Shown here: positions 36,110 through 46,738 of the stretch, one piece after another
Layout of the letters: each line of letters opens with the position of its first letter
Position numbering within the stretch: position 1 is the first letter of the stretch
Source of the DNA: Dimorphilus gyrociliatus
Lineage: Eukaryota > Annelida > Polychaeta > Dinophilidae
Reading direction: 5' to 3'
Assembly: GCA_904063045.1 (NCBI GenBank)
Contig: CAJFCJ010000002.1
Location: forward strand, 3,033,891 to 3,097,890
DNA: 64,000 nt
Made by a program: the position numbers and the translations under genes
Notes under the pieces: generated by a model
What the model saw: only the letters and a program-made list of their open reading frames with translations
What the model was told of the DNA's origin: nothing
The model's database searches: none

Positions 36110-39100
36110 ATGTATCATGGTAGGAGGATTAGTCGATATCCAGCTGGATTAAATATGTATAAAGAAGACAGAAGTCAACTTCGTCCAATTTCTGCGGAAA
36201 GTTCAACCTACAATGATCATGATTTACCAAATGTCTTTCTCTTTTTCGTGTTTGTTCTCGAATTATTGGTTCTCATTTTTGTCATTGTACTCGAATACTT
36301 TTTCAGGTAAGTAACTCATTTTTTTTTTAGCAATTTATTATCTCTCTACTTATATATATAGAATAGTGTACTATGTAGAATTTTACTGTATATCTTTTCT
36401 TTTATCTCTCTCATTCTCTCTATGCTTTTCCATTCAAATCAAAAATTTGCTATATTCATTTCCTATTTTCCTTTTGCCTCTCTTCTCTCAACTTGAAACT
36501 ATATAGTATATATATATATATATATATGTATATATTTCTCTTTTATAGTAAAAATTTCTATATAAACTATTAAAGATATTTTAAAAATTGTGGTACGTAA
36601 ATAGAAGAAACAGATGGGTAGTAAATTTACAATTGATTTTTTTAGCAGTATAATTATACAAAAGAGGAAAATTAAACGATTCTATTCTATTTTATTTTGT
36701 TATTTGATTATATAGTTTATGAGTTTTTTAAAAATGTTTTTAAACAATAAAACCCTTTTTTATTATTATTAAAAGCTGGAAGAACGCTTTTTTTTTAAAT
36801 GTATATAAGTTAATGGAAGTAATGGAAAATTTTTCCATTTTTTCCCTCTCCTCTCTTTTCTTTATCTTTTTATGTGCTTTTTAAATAATTAAATTTCCTG
36901 TCGTTCTTCCTTCTTTATTAATAGTCTATTTATTTATTCATTAATTGATTTAATATATACGAATATATTCTTTAATAGGGAAACTGAAGTTTTTCCAGTA
37001 CGGGAAACTCTTTTTACCTGCGAAAACCTGGTTACTAAGCACTTTGATAGATCCTCTTATGATGACTTTGATTTTAATGCCGACGTTAGTTGGCCTGTGG
37101 TATTTTCTTTAAGTTTATGTATTCCGCCTGTAATTGTAAGTAGGCTTGCCATAAAGCTGCGGTGGCATAGAATAAATCAGAATATTTTTTGTCTTTAGAT
37201 TCTCTTCGGAGAGTTAACTACCTGGGCATTTTCATCTATGGAAAGAAAAACTATAACTGTAATATGCTGTCCAGTACAAAGATTAGTTCGCCGGCTCCTT
37301 CGTTTTATTGGTGTATTTCTCTTTGGATTGGCTATGACAATGATTTTTGTTGATGTAATAAAACTGATGTGCGGCACAATAAGACCAAACTTTTACAAGA
37401 TTTGCAAGCCAAATGTAGCGAATTGTGACGTCAATATATTTTACAATGAAACTGTTTGTCAAGAAACAGACAAAAAAATATTAAGAAATGGGCGCTTGTC
37501 GTTTCCATCTATGCAGGCGGCTGTAACAGCATTCTCGGCATTTTTTTTAGCTGTTAGTTTGTCTTTTTAATATTTGCTATCATTATTCATCAAATTCTTA
37601 TCTATATTATTACATTATATAGGTCTATTTGAACAAGGCATTTGAATGTAAACCAATTAGGCTACTAAGACAAACTTTTGCGCTGGGATTTGTGATGTTG
37701 TCAGTAATATGTTCTTGTGCAAGATACGGTTTAGGAGAAAGTCATTGGTCTGACGTCTATTGTGGATTTGGACTGGGTTTCCTATTGTCTCTATATATGG
37801 TAAAAAAACTTTGTAAAATGCTTCACTCTCTTAGTGAAATTACATAATCACACCCTTTCAGACTATTTACGTCCTGAGAGGCTTTGAAGATGGCTGTTTC
37901 AAACACATGACGAAATACGTTTATCATGGAAATAACTTGGACAAGAAGGATTTCCACGATATTTACAGAGAGGTTAATAAAATTTTTATAAAAATCTATT
38001 GCAGTAGAATTAGTAATAAATTTTCTAAAAGTATTTTTATTAGTACAAATTAATAGTGTTTTCCTGTTTCTAAGTTCTTTCACCCTTTTTTTTAACAGAA
38101 CTGGGTAAAGCTCCAACACTATAAAAACTAACAGTGGTGTTTTTTCTTTTCCTGCACAAGAAATAACGTAGTTCTCGCTTAGATTCTTTTTTTCCCGCTC
38201 TGCAAGATGTATATATATATATATAAATTTATATACATATATATATATATACTCTATAATTAATTACATATATAAATATTGTCTCTGCGGCTTTTTGAAC
38301 TCTAATTTCTTTACTTAAAGTTACACTGTTCTTTTTGTCCACAGTAGTAGCATTAGGTACTTTTATAAAACCTGCTTTAATGAATGCCATCATGAGAGAA
38401 AGTCGTAAGAATGGAATTTAATATAGCATACGTAAAAAACGAAGAAACAAACTTTATCAATACATATTTTTTACCATTTCGCTCCCTCCTTCCTTCCCTC
38501 CCTCTCTCTTTACATCTATCTATATGTCATATAAATCTGCTACAGTAACATGTAACACAGAAAGAGAAGGACAATAAGCGAGTGAATGAATGAATGAGAA
38601 GGAGTATATTTCTTTTTATTACGAGCTAATACACAATCTAACTTGTTCTTGATATTTTTTAAGTAGCTATACAACTGTACTGAAAAAAAACAGCTTCTTT
38701 GCAGTTTATTATTTTTCAACCTGCTTAGAAAAAATGTTGCCTTTTTCTTTTTTGACAAATTTCAAATAATAATTCTATCAAAAAGCAAATTTATAGGATT
38801 AGCATAATTTTTTATACTAAAAAATTCCCAAAAGAAACATTTTTTCAATGAGATTTTCTTTTTATTTATATTATTTGTCTTGTTTATATATTTTTTCCCT
38901 TCTTTTCATTGAAAAAGAATAATCTCATTCTAATTTGGCTTCTTTTTTTTCTCTTGTGCCATGTGCTTTTATCTTATTATTTTTAATTGACAATAATAAT
39001 TTCCTCTCTTTTCTCTTATAGTTAGTGTTACTTCTTAGGAAGCTATAACTATATTGTTTTTCTTTTACTAACAATAGAGAAAGATTTAATTCAGTTGTTT

Positions 39101-39462
39101 TTATATTTTTATATCTGTTTGTTTGCACATTTCGGTATTTTTTATTAATCGCTGAGAGATAATGATATCCTATTTTCAAAAAAAGAAAACCACCCAAATT
39201 TTAAATAGAATTTAAAAGAGATAAACTAAATATTCGTTAAACGCTATTAAAACAGAATACCCTAGAGCGAAATTCAGCATATTCGGGTCCAACTATACCT
39301 AGACCTTTAATGAAGTATCAAAACGACCATGACATCGGAATGACAAATCATCATAGAAACCGTCATAAGAATACATTTCAGCGTGATTTACAAAGGAAAA
39401 TTGATATGAGAAGCTACATGCACCAAAATGACGCTTTTTACGACGACGAAATGCACATATAA
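36110..39462 (+). CDS. PLPPR: PLPPR-like phospholipid phosphatase-related membrane protein
   Basis: A six-pass membrane protein of the LPP/PLPPR (plasticity-related gene) family. Exon 1 starts at the ATG at 36110 (MYHGRRISRYPAGLNMYKED) and includes membrane segment FLFFVFVLELLVLIFVIVLE. Later exons give ETEVFPVRETLFTCEN, ILFGELTTWAFSSMERK, FGLAMTMIFVDVIKLMCGTI with RPNFYKICKP, RLSFPSMQAAVTAFSAFFLA, and VICSCARYGLGESHWSDVYC. The LPP motif 1 pattern KX6RP is present, but motif 2 PSGH reads PSMQ and the motif 3 catalytic His is Ser. It is therefore probably catalytically inactive, as vertebrate PLPPRs are thought to be. The end shown uses the terminal exon at about 39256-39462 (NTLERNSAYSGPTIPRPLMK...DDEMHI). 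A shorter end at about 38098-38134 is also possible. Confidence 0.85.
38099..38134 (+). other. alternative short 3' coding exon of PLPPR-like gene
   Basis: After the exon ending DIYRE (donor GTTAAT at about 37972), the acceptor tttaacag gives NWVKLQHYKN and a stop at about 38130. The same exon has an internal GTAAAG donor just after AACTGG, so it could also act as a 6-nt microexon leading to the 39256 exon. Both paths keep frame. Confidence 0.45.
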
Positions 39463-40483
39463 GACAATTTTTTTACAAGCAAAACTATCGAGTAAAGGAA
39501 TGATAATTTCACATACGGAACACTGTAAATATAACATATATATATATACTGTATAGTAAACTGGTTAATTTCCAACGTAGAATATTTCATTAACACTGTA
39601 AATGATTGATAATAGACATAAATATTTTTTATGTTTGCTATTGTAAAAGAAAAATTGATTTTTTTAATAAACATTAGAATAAGCTTTTACTTTTCTTTTC
39701 CTTTTTTTTTGCATATAAATAACAAATTATCTTATAAAACAAGATTATATAGCATATTATATGCTATATATATATATATATATATATATATACTATATAT
39801 AGACCAACTTCTTTAAGAAAGATCTTAGGAAAATCTTCTCTTTGGAGATTCTTGTTTTTGTTATCTTGAAAGATAAAGAATTCCTTTTTTTTTAATTTAA
39901 ATTATTATAATGGACGTGTAATGGTTTTTATCTCTGGTTATTCACTTTCGTGTATTCTAATTTATTGTACATTATTATTTTTTTAGAGTTTTATATAAAA
40001 TGATATTTAATAGCTTTATTTAAGGACAATTAGAAGAAAAATGTTATATGGCAAATTATAAATAATACATATTATATACTGTATATATACAGTATATATA
40101 TATATATCCTTTTATGAATACTTTGTAATATTCCTCTTAGACGTTAAATCAGAACAACATTTATATTCTTATCAACTTCAAAGGGATTTCCTTAAATAAA
40201 CTATGTACTTATTATTAACATTCCGACCACCAAAAAGCGAAAAACTGTCCTACATCATTATATATATATATATATATTATATATGTATATATATATAAAC
40301 AAAAGTGCCTTATAAAAGATATTCACTGATAAAAACCAATAGAACAATGAAATATCTTTACATTCTGCTTAAATTAAAAAGTGACAAAATAGAATATCAC
40401 AGTTGTTTTTTAATTCTTCTTTACGAATAAATTTTCTGCTTCTTTATCTTTATTTTCTTCTATTTTTGTCGAAAGTCTTTTTG
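39463..40483. other. TA-rich convergent region between PLPPR-like and TMEM59
   Basis: About 1 kb between two stops, dominated by A/T-rich DNA with (TA)n tracts at about 39537-39552, 39765-39800, 40075-40108 and 40258-40300. Several contain the palindrome-like ACTGTATATATACAGT. It probably holds both 3' untranslated regions. No gene was seen. Confidence 0.55.
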
Positions 40484-41935
40484 TTATACCGTTTGGAAAT
40501 TTATTTTCACGGGTAATGGAGCAGCCATTGGTAGCTTTTCTTGCATGTATTCTTTAAGATATTTCTTTTCGACTGAATTTAGATAATTTAGATCTCCATT
40601 TATGGAAAGTTGATGCTGGATTTTAGAAAAAAGAAGATAAATAAACAAGATGTATGCAAAATAAGGGAAATGTTGATTATTCTTATACTTACATTTATCT
40701 TATGTTCTGGGGCTGTGGCAGCACTGTTGAAGCATAACCAGAGCATAAAGACAGCAGAGAGAAAGAGAGTTAAGCTTAATATCAAACGAGATAAGCCTGT
40801 TTTTCTAGCGATGCAAGCCAATAGCGTTGCCTCCCTCTCCTTTAATAGGGTAGAACTAGTCTGTAACGAGATAGAGATCATTTTCAGAATATAAATTTTC
40901 AATTCATTTATTAGACAAGTAAAATTGGGAAATTTACTTCCGTCTCTTGCGAATTAATTAATTGGGACATTTTTATATCTTCTGTTGCAGATTTATCGAC
41001 TTCAGCCAAATTTGTTTCCAGAATATTGGATGTTTTAATATCAACTGCAGTTATAATTAATAGATGTATACATTAAATTCATAGGAACAAATATGAAAAT
41101 AAATTTCACTAACAGCTAGCAGGATCAAATTCCAAGGTGGGACCAGATTGTATTATTAAAGTTCTACCCGATTCGTCAGTTTGAGCAAGATAAGTCCATG
41201 ATATTTGTATATGCGAAGCCATCTTATCAAACGCATTTTTATACATATCATGTATATAGGTAACAGGGTAGAAAATTGCGAATTCGTAACTTCCAATTTC
41301 TTCGTCCTGAAACAAGTACAGATTTGGAAATATAACCCTATGTATATACATTTAAATATTTGGCAGTTGGTAAAAAATAAACTGTCACGTATCGGATATC
41401 GATTTAATATGAAATTTTCGAAGGAAGTCATAATAGACGGTAAGGGAAGCCTCTCTTCCGATTTTGTACTTACATTAACACTTTCCCTTTTGTTAAACTC
41501 CTTCTGTTTTGCACAGCCTAGAGTACAAGCCTCTCTTTCACCTTTATCTTGATAAGCTTCTTTACATGCTGAAATGTATTTAATTTTCGTTTGAAAAAAC
41601 ATACAAAACGAAAAGTAATTGCAAATTACCTGACAGGCAATTGTTTAGAGTAGAATTTTCTTCATTAGAATCTTTAACAAAGTCTATTACAGAATACAGT
41701 CTACATCCTCGTTTGCAGCATACAAGATGAGTAGCCTGTGAAAAATATATTTCACAGTAAGAAATCGCGAAAAAATTTATATTTGAATGAAATTTATCCA
41801 TACCTTTTCATACGTGTGCAAAGGGAATGTATTTTCGCAAACGCTATGACATTTTCCAGCAAGATCAAGATTCAAACTACAGTAAGAACAAGATATTAAA
41901 GCAAAAATAAGAAGGAAAATACACAACGACGCCAT
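40484..41935 (-). CDS. TMEM59: TMEM59-family membrane glycoprotein
   Basis: A Golgi/endosomal single-pass protein of the TMEM59 family, known in vertebrates to modulate glycosylation and promote LC3 lipidation. Seven or so exons. The start MASLCIFLLIFALISCSYCS is a clear signal peptide. Lumenal Cys-rich blocks are KCHSVCENTFPLHTYEK, ATHLVCCKRGCRLYSVIDFV and ACKEAYQDKGEREACTLGCA. Then come YEFAIFYPVTYIHDMYKNAF, IQISWTYLAQTDESGRTLII, a transmembrane segment LILSLTLFLSAVFMLWLCF, and the cytosolic tail HQLSINGDLNYLNSVEKKYL, MAAPLPVKINFQTV, ending at the TAA at 40484-40486. The tail's SINGDL and PLPVKIN strings match human TMEM59. The GTAAGT donor after KRESVN gives the best-supported junction to DEEIGSYEF. 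Confidence 0.92.
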
Positions 41936-42609
41936 TTTGCTTTGTTTACTAATCACGGGGTCACGTGTTTCAACGAGAGAAGAAAATATGCGCCAGATGT
42001 CGTAGTGATACTATAAAATATTTCCTTTAACAAAGGTATTTAATAAGTTTGGCTATCAATAGAAAGTTCAGGACAAAATATAAGAAAGAGTTATTCAAAA
42101 ATTAATATAAAAGACGGGTTAGATAAAAACTAGAAAGCCTAAATATAACTTTGAAAAGCGTTTGAATAACAATAATAATAGTAATAGTAATACAATAACA
42201 GCACTTGGTAAAAAATATAATTGATAAAAACTATAACAGGAATTTTAATTGATAAAATTCAACAGTTAGTTAAATAACCTATATAAAAAGTTGAAATGTT
42301 TAATGAAAATCTTAAGTTTCATTTTCTTTTTTATTTAGACTTTTTCTCAAAATGTTCAATATCATCTTTCAATAATATATTTAAACAGAGTTAATTGATT
42401 AAAAACATAACATGTCTATATATATATATATATAGATGTATTATATATACTGTATAAAATAATCGTATTTATTAATATTCATTGTTAAAAATACTTTAAA
42501 AAGTATATAAAAAAGAAATCAAAGTATGATATTATTGAAATAATTTTTAAAAAGAAAATAATAAAAGAATACTTAAACATCAATAATTAAAATGTATATA
42601 TAAAAAATA
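41936..42609. promoter_or_regulatory. TMEM59 promoter side and zinc-finger gene 3' side
   Basis: Just upstream of the TMEM59 ATG lies GGTCACGTGTT (about 41960-41970), an E-box resembling the TFEB/CLEAR motif. The rest to 42609 is A/T-rich, with AATAGTAAT-type repeats near 42170 and a TA tract at about 42415-42433. No gene was seen. Confidence 0.4.
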
Positions 42610-44527
42610 TTACAAATACATATTTGTAATACTAACTCCCTCCAATAATGATTGATTAATTTGAACTGGTACAGTTGTTACTGCTTCTGAAGTTATATTA
42701 CTTATAGTAATCACTTCTGCCTCTTCATCTTCAACTGGTTTTAGAGGTCCGAGAGTGTGACCAATTCTCTTCCATTCCTCTTTATGAACTCTATGCTCGT
42801 GGCTCCAAGCTGTAGCTACGTGTTGAAAAAAACTACTACAAAATCTGCACTTATATGGTTTTATTCCCTTATGTTTGTACATGTGTTGTTTAAGTTGAGA
42901 TGGGTAAACAAACCCAAGACCACATTCTCTACATTTGTGCGGTGTATTCTTCAAATGTTGTTGTTTCCTATGCCTCTCAAGGGCACCGATTCGAAGAAAG
43001 GTCTTATTACACTCTTTACATTCGTATCTTTCTCTATTATTATCATGAGTTTCTTCATGTCTAAGAACTTGGTGCTTGGATGTGAAAGCCTTAGAACACG
43101 ATTTACATTTAAAAGATTTTAATTTTTCATGAGCTGATTTTACATGGTATCTTAAACTGTTGTGGTATCTTGTTGAGTAATTGCAATCATCATATTTGCA
43201 AGCTAATAAAGACGTTTTCATGCCGTTTTTAGCGCAAGATTTTTTTTCCTGATGTCTCTCCTTCGCTGCCAAAGTCCTAAAAGGTTTTTGGCATACATCG
43301 CAAAAAATACTGCGCCCTTCAAGGTCTTTATGTTTTCTGACTAAATGATCAGTTCTAGTTGACATATCAGCGAATCTATAAAAGCGATAAAATAATTTAA
43401 TGACAATAATTATTGATAATTAACTAGTCATACTTTTTGTCACAATGCGGACAAGAATATGGTTTTTCTCCAGTATGTGTTCGAACGTGAATTCGTAGAG
43501 CATCTGGTCTTTTAAAGCATTTCCCGCATTGGCTACATAAATGCCTTCTTTCAGCATGAACTGAATTTTCATGTTGATATAGTCCTGAATGGGATCTCGT
43601 AATGAAATTGCATCCTTTCCGTTGACATTTATATTCTTTCGTTGAATGGCAAGCTCTTTTGTGACCCCAATACTTATACTTATTTTGTAAGACTTTGCCA
43701 CACTTGTCACAAATTACTGGATCTTTGACAATCCGACTGAAAATTGAGGAGTTCTATTATACAGTTTGACTGAAAAATCTTTCTTTTATTATTTCAATAG
43801 TAGAAGCAAAAAAGGATAATTTTATTGCTTAAACTATCTGAGAGAAAGAAAGAGAGATAGAGAGAGAGACATGGGAGAAAGAAATATTTAAATTATTATT
43901 GCGTATAATGGAAAACCTCAATTGCGATTTAGGATGATTTTCTATTCGATGTTGAGAATATTCTTTACGATTTGAAGCAATAAAATCACAGTATGCACAT
44001 TTAACTTCGGTTTGATCTGCGCATAATCCATCAGATTTTGGTCGTTTACGTTTAAGCTGCTTTTCTTCTTTCAAGTTTTTCTCAAATTCCGTTGTTTCTT
44101 GTTCGTTTGAATTTTCATTATTACAGATTAAATTACCAGAGGGACTATTATCTTCAGCTAAATTTGTTCCTTCGATATCTTCGCATATTTCTATTTCACA
44201 AGGTTCAGCAAAGTCTAGGATCATACCTTTTTGAAGATCTGTTATATTAGGATCAATCGCATTCTCTTTTACAGGATCATTTTGAGTTACAGCATTGTCG
44301 GAAGAATCATGTGAAGACTGTGTAATTTTTCTGTCTTTTGAGTCAACAAAAGTTTCATATCTGTCGATATCAACAAAATCAGAAAAAAAGAACTCCTCAA
44401 AAATTCACCATTTTTAAGCTTACATATATAACAGATAGCCTGCAAATTCTTCATTAGATCTGATGCATAACTTTTTTTTACATGAAGTCCATTTCTTAAA
44501 ATGCTGTCCTATTTCTATCAATGGCAT
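42610..44527 (-). CDS. multi-C2H2 zinc-finger protein
   Basis: A probable DNA-binding protein with about eleven C2H2 fingers. Exon 1 starts [20 protein letters not shown] at 44527. After a roughly 60-bp intron, exon 2 opens [12 protein letters not shown], continues through an acidic, low-complexity region and ends in a first finger ([20 protein letters not shown]). The next exon (about 43426-43735) encodes [40 protein letters not shown] and [20 protein letters not shown], with linker [11 protein letters not shown]. The last exon (42610 to about 43375) adds seven more fingers, ending with [20 protein letters not shown] and tail [14 protein letters not shown] cannot assign an orthologue. Arrays of this kind diverge fast. 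Confidence 0.8.
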
Positions 44528-45115
44528 ACTTTAAGATGTCTTTCGAACATTGATATATTTTCCATAACAAATATGGATGCTCGAACCGGAAGTCTAACGG
44601 AAATTTAACTTTCCAATAAAAATTTAAAGCTTTGACATGGAATGAATATTAAAAAGGCCAATTGAATAATACAAATAACAATAAACAAAATAATTCAAAT
44701 GTATTGAATTGATTGCTCAGATCAAACTTTGAATCAAATTAAGATAAGCACAATAGCCGCATAAACTAATTTAGATGCGATAAAGCATAGACAAACACTC
44801 AAATTGATATATGAGCTTCTTTAAACATTGTATTACACATACTTATAGGCGTAGTAATAAGGCAGAGATGAAAAGTTACATATAAGAACTAACAAATTCA
44901 ACTAACGCTCAATAAAAAAAAGCAGAAAAATTTAACACGATTCAAATATTATATTTTAAGAAAGACTTAAAAACTTCAGCATGGCGTTGCATCAAGTAAT
45001 GTTTACTTTTCAAAGGTAGACAAAAGTTTCTATTGTTATTTTTAAATATATAATAAGTAGAGTATTGAAAAAATATAAGCTATAGATTTTGAACGAATGC
45101 ATTAAGTTATGGAAT
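44528..45115. other. intergenic, zinc-finger promoter side and MRLC 3' side
   Basis: About 590 bp of A/T-rich DNA with no supported open frame. It should contain the zinc-finger gene's 5' end and the light-chain 3' untranslated region. Confidence 0.4.
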
Positions 45116-46129
45116 TTAATTATCTTCTTTATCTTTACTTCCGTGTTTCAGAATGCGAGTGAATTCAACGTAATCGAATTGGCCATTTTTTATTGGCGCT
45201 TCACGAAATATTTCATCCACCTGAAAAAAATATATGCATTAATTAACAGGAATCGAGTTATTTTCTATTTCAATGATCAGAACAAAATATAATTATATCT
45301 ATATATAAATATATATATTTATTTATTTATTTACATCTCTTTCCTCATCTTACAGTTAGCATTAGTATTATTTAAGCCTTTAAATATTTAATTAAGTATG
45401 ATTTTTGCTGATATCTGACTAAAAACAGATAAGTTCTTTATATATTATCCACTTCAAATTGCTAGCAGTTATTCCATCGTAAAAAGTTTGCAAGAATTCT
45501 CGATTTCAGCTTGTAATCACTTTTTTTATATGTACTAATAATTTTCAACCAGAGTATGTACAAAAACTAATAAATTTCTATTTAAGCCTATCGTCACAAC
45601 ATTCTTAAATATCTTCTTTTTACTTTTATATTAGCCTTGCCTTATTTTATTACTTTTTCTAAAAATCATTTTTTGTCTCCAAATATATATTTTTGAAAGT
45701 TGATATACAAACCTCTTCTTCTGTAAATCGATCTCCCATTGTCATAAGTAACTCTCTTAATTTATCTTCGTTTATGTAACCAGTATTCTGAATATCAAAG
45801 CATGAGAAAGCATTTTTAATAACGTCTTCTGGGTCGGTTCCGTTAAGTTTTTCTCCAAACATCGTCAAAAACATCGTAAAATTGATGGGCCCAGGAGCTT
45901 CACTAATCATGCTCTCTAAATAATCGTCGGTGGGGTTTTTACCAAGGGATGCAAGCATATCGTGCAAGTCTTCTTTGTCGATAAATCCGTCTCTGTTTTG
46001 ATCAATCATTGTGAAGGCTTCTTTAAACTCTTGAATTTGGGCTTGATCAAACATGGCGAAGACGTTGGAGGTGGCCCTCTGGGCCCTCTTCTTACCCTTC
46101 TTTTGGATTTGAGTCTTCCGTGATGACAT
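45116..46129 (-). CDS. MRLC: non-muscle/smooth-type myosin regulatory light chain
   Basis: An EF-hand light chain that binds the neck of non-muscle myosin II and is switched on by phosphorylation. Two coding exons are joined: 45713-46129 and 45116-45220, 173 residues in all. The N-terminus [20 protein letters not shown] is followed by SNVFAMF. The [10 protein letters not shown] string holds the Thr-Ser pair phosphorylated by MLCK/ROCK in MYL9/MYL12 and fly sqh. The first EF hand, [13 protein letters not shown], keeps calcium ligands. Then come [20 protein letters not shown] and [20 protein letters not shown]. The C-terminal exon carries [20 protein letters not shown] and [14 protein letters not shown]. 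Length and sequence match the sqh/MYL12 type, not the muscle type. An acceptor-like ttttag just upstream of the ATG suggests a non-coding first exon. Confidence 0.96.
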
Positions 46130-46738
46130 GTTGGCTAAAATTACAAGCGGATTTAGTAGTCTAATAGTTTATGAGTAAACGGTTAGATTAATCATAAATA
46201 TAAGAGATTAGTAAAGTCGACATTTTTCCATATTTAAAGCGTATAGAGTAATTAAAATTAACTATTCTTATAGCTTAAACATTTAATATTCTACCTCAGT
46301 TTCTGATTAATGGCAGCTCCGAATGGAAAAGGAATTTTAATGTGAAATGCTGACTACTGAACTTGGCTACTTTTTTGCCTGGCGGAAGTGAGTTTTTCGT
46401 ATTTACCTTAAAATTATAATTCACATCTCGAAAGAAGCAAAATTTATATTTAATTTAAGAATTTATTGAATTTACATAGCTAAAATAATATATTTTTGAG
46501 ATTTTTTTTAAATACGAAAATATTTATCGTATTGTCTGCTAATTTCGTTGCTAAGAAACTCCTTAAAATAAGAATAAGCTTTTCCTCTATAGTAATCATA
46601 TCAGTCTGAAGCAATTTTTTGTTGGTTATAAAATAATATTTGTCTTTCGTCTTAACTGTGAGTTACTTTCTCATATCTGATGGGCAGAAATATAGTTAAT
46701 CAAATAATTTCGCTTGGCTCTTTATAAAAATATTTAAT
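46130..46738. promoter_or_regulatory. divergent promoter interval, MRLC and UBE2U-like
   Basis: About 610 bp between opposite start codons. It includes the likely non-coding first exon of the light-chain gene around 46290-46400. No further signal was identified. Confidence 0.4.

Noticed and set aside
40610-40894. Plus-strand open frame of 94 codons
   Set aside because: It is antisense to the TMEM59 exons carrying the transmembrane segment.
43420-43710. Long minus-strand open frame of 96 codons
   Set aside because: It is the wrong frame of a real zinc-finger exon. The neighbouring frame gives clear C2H2 fingers that join both flanking exons.
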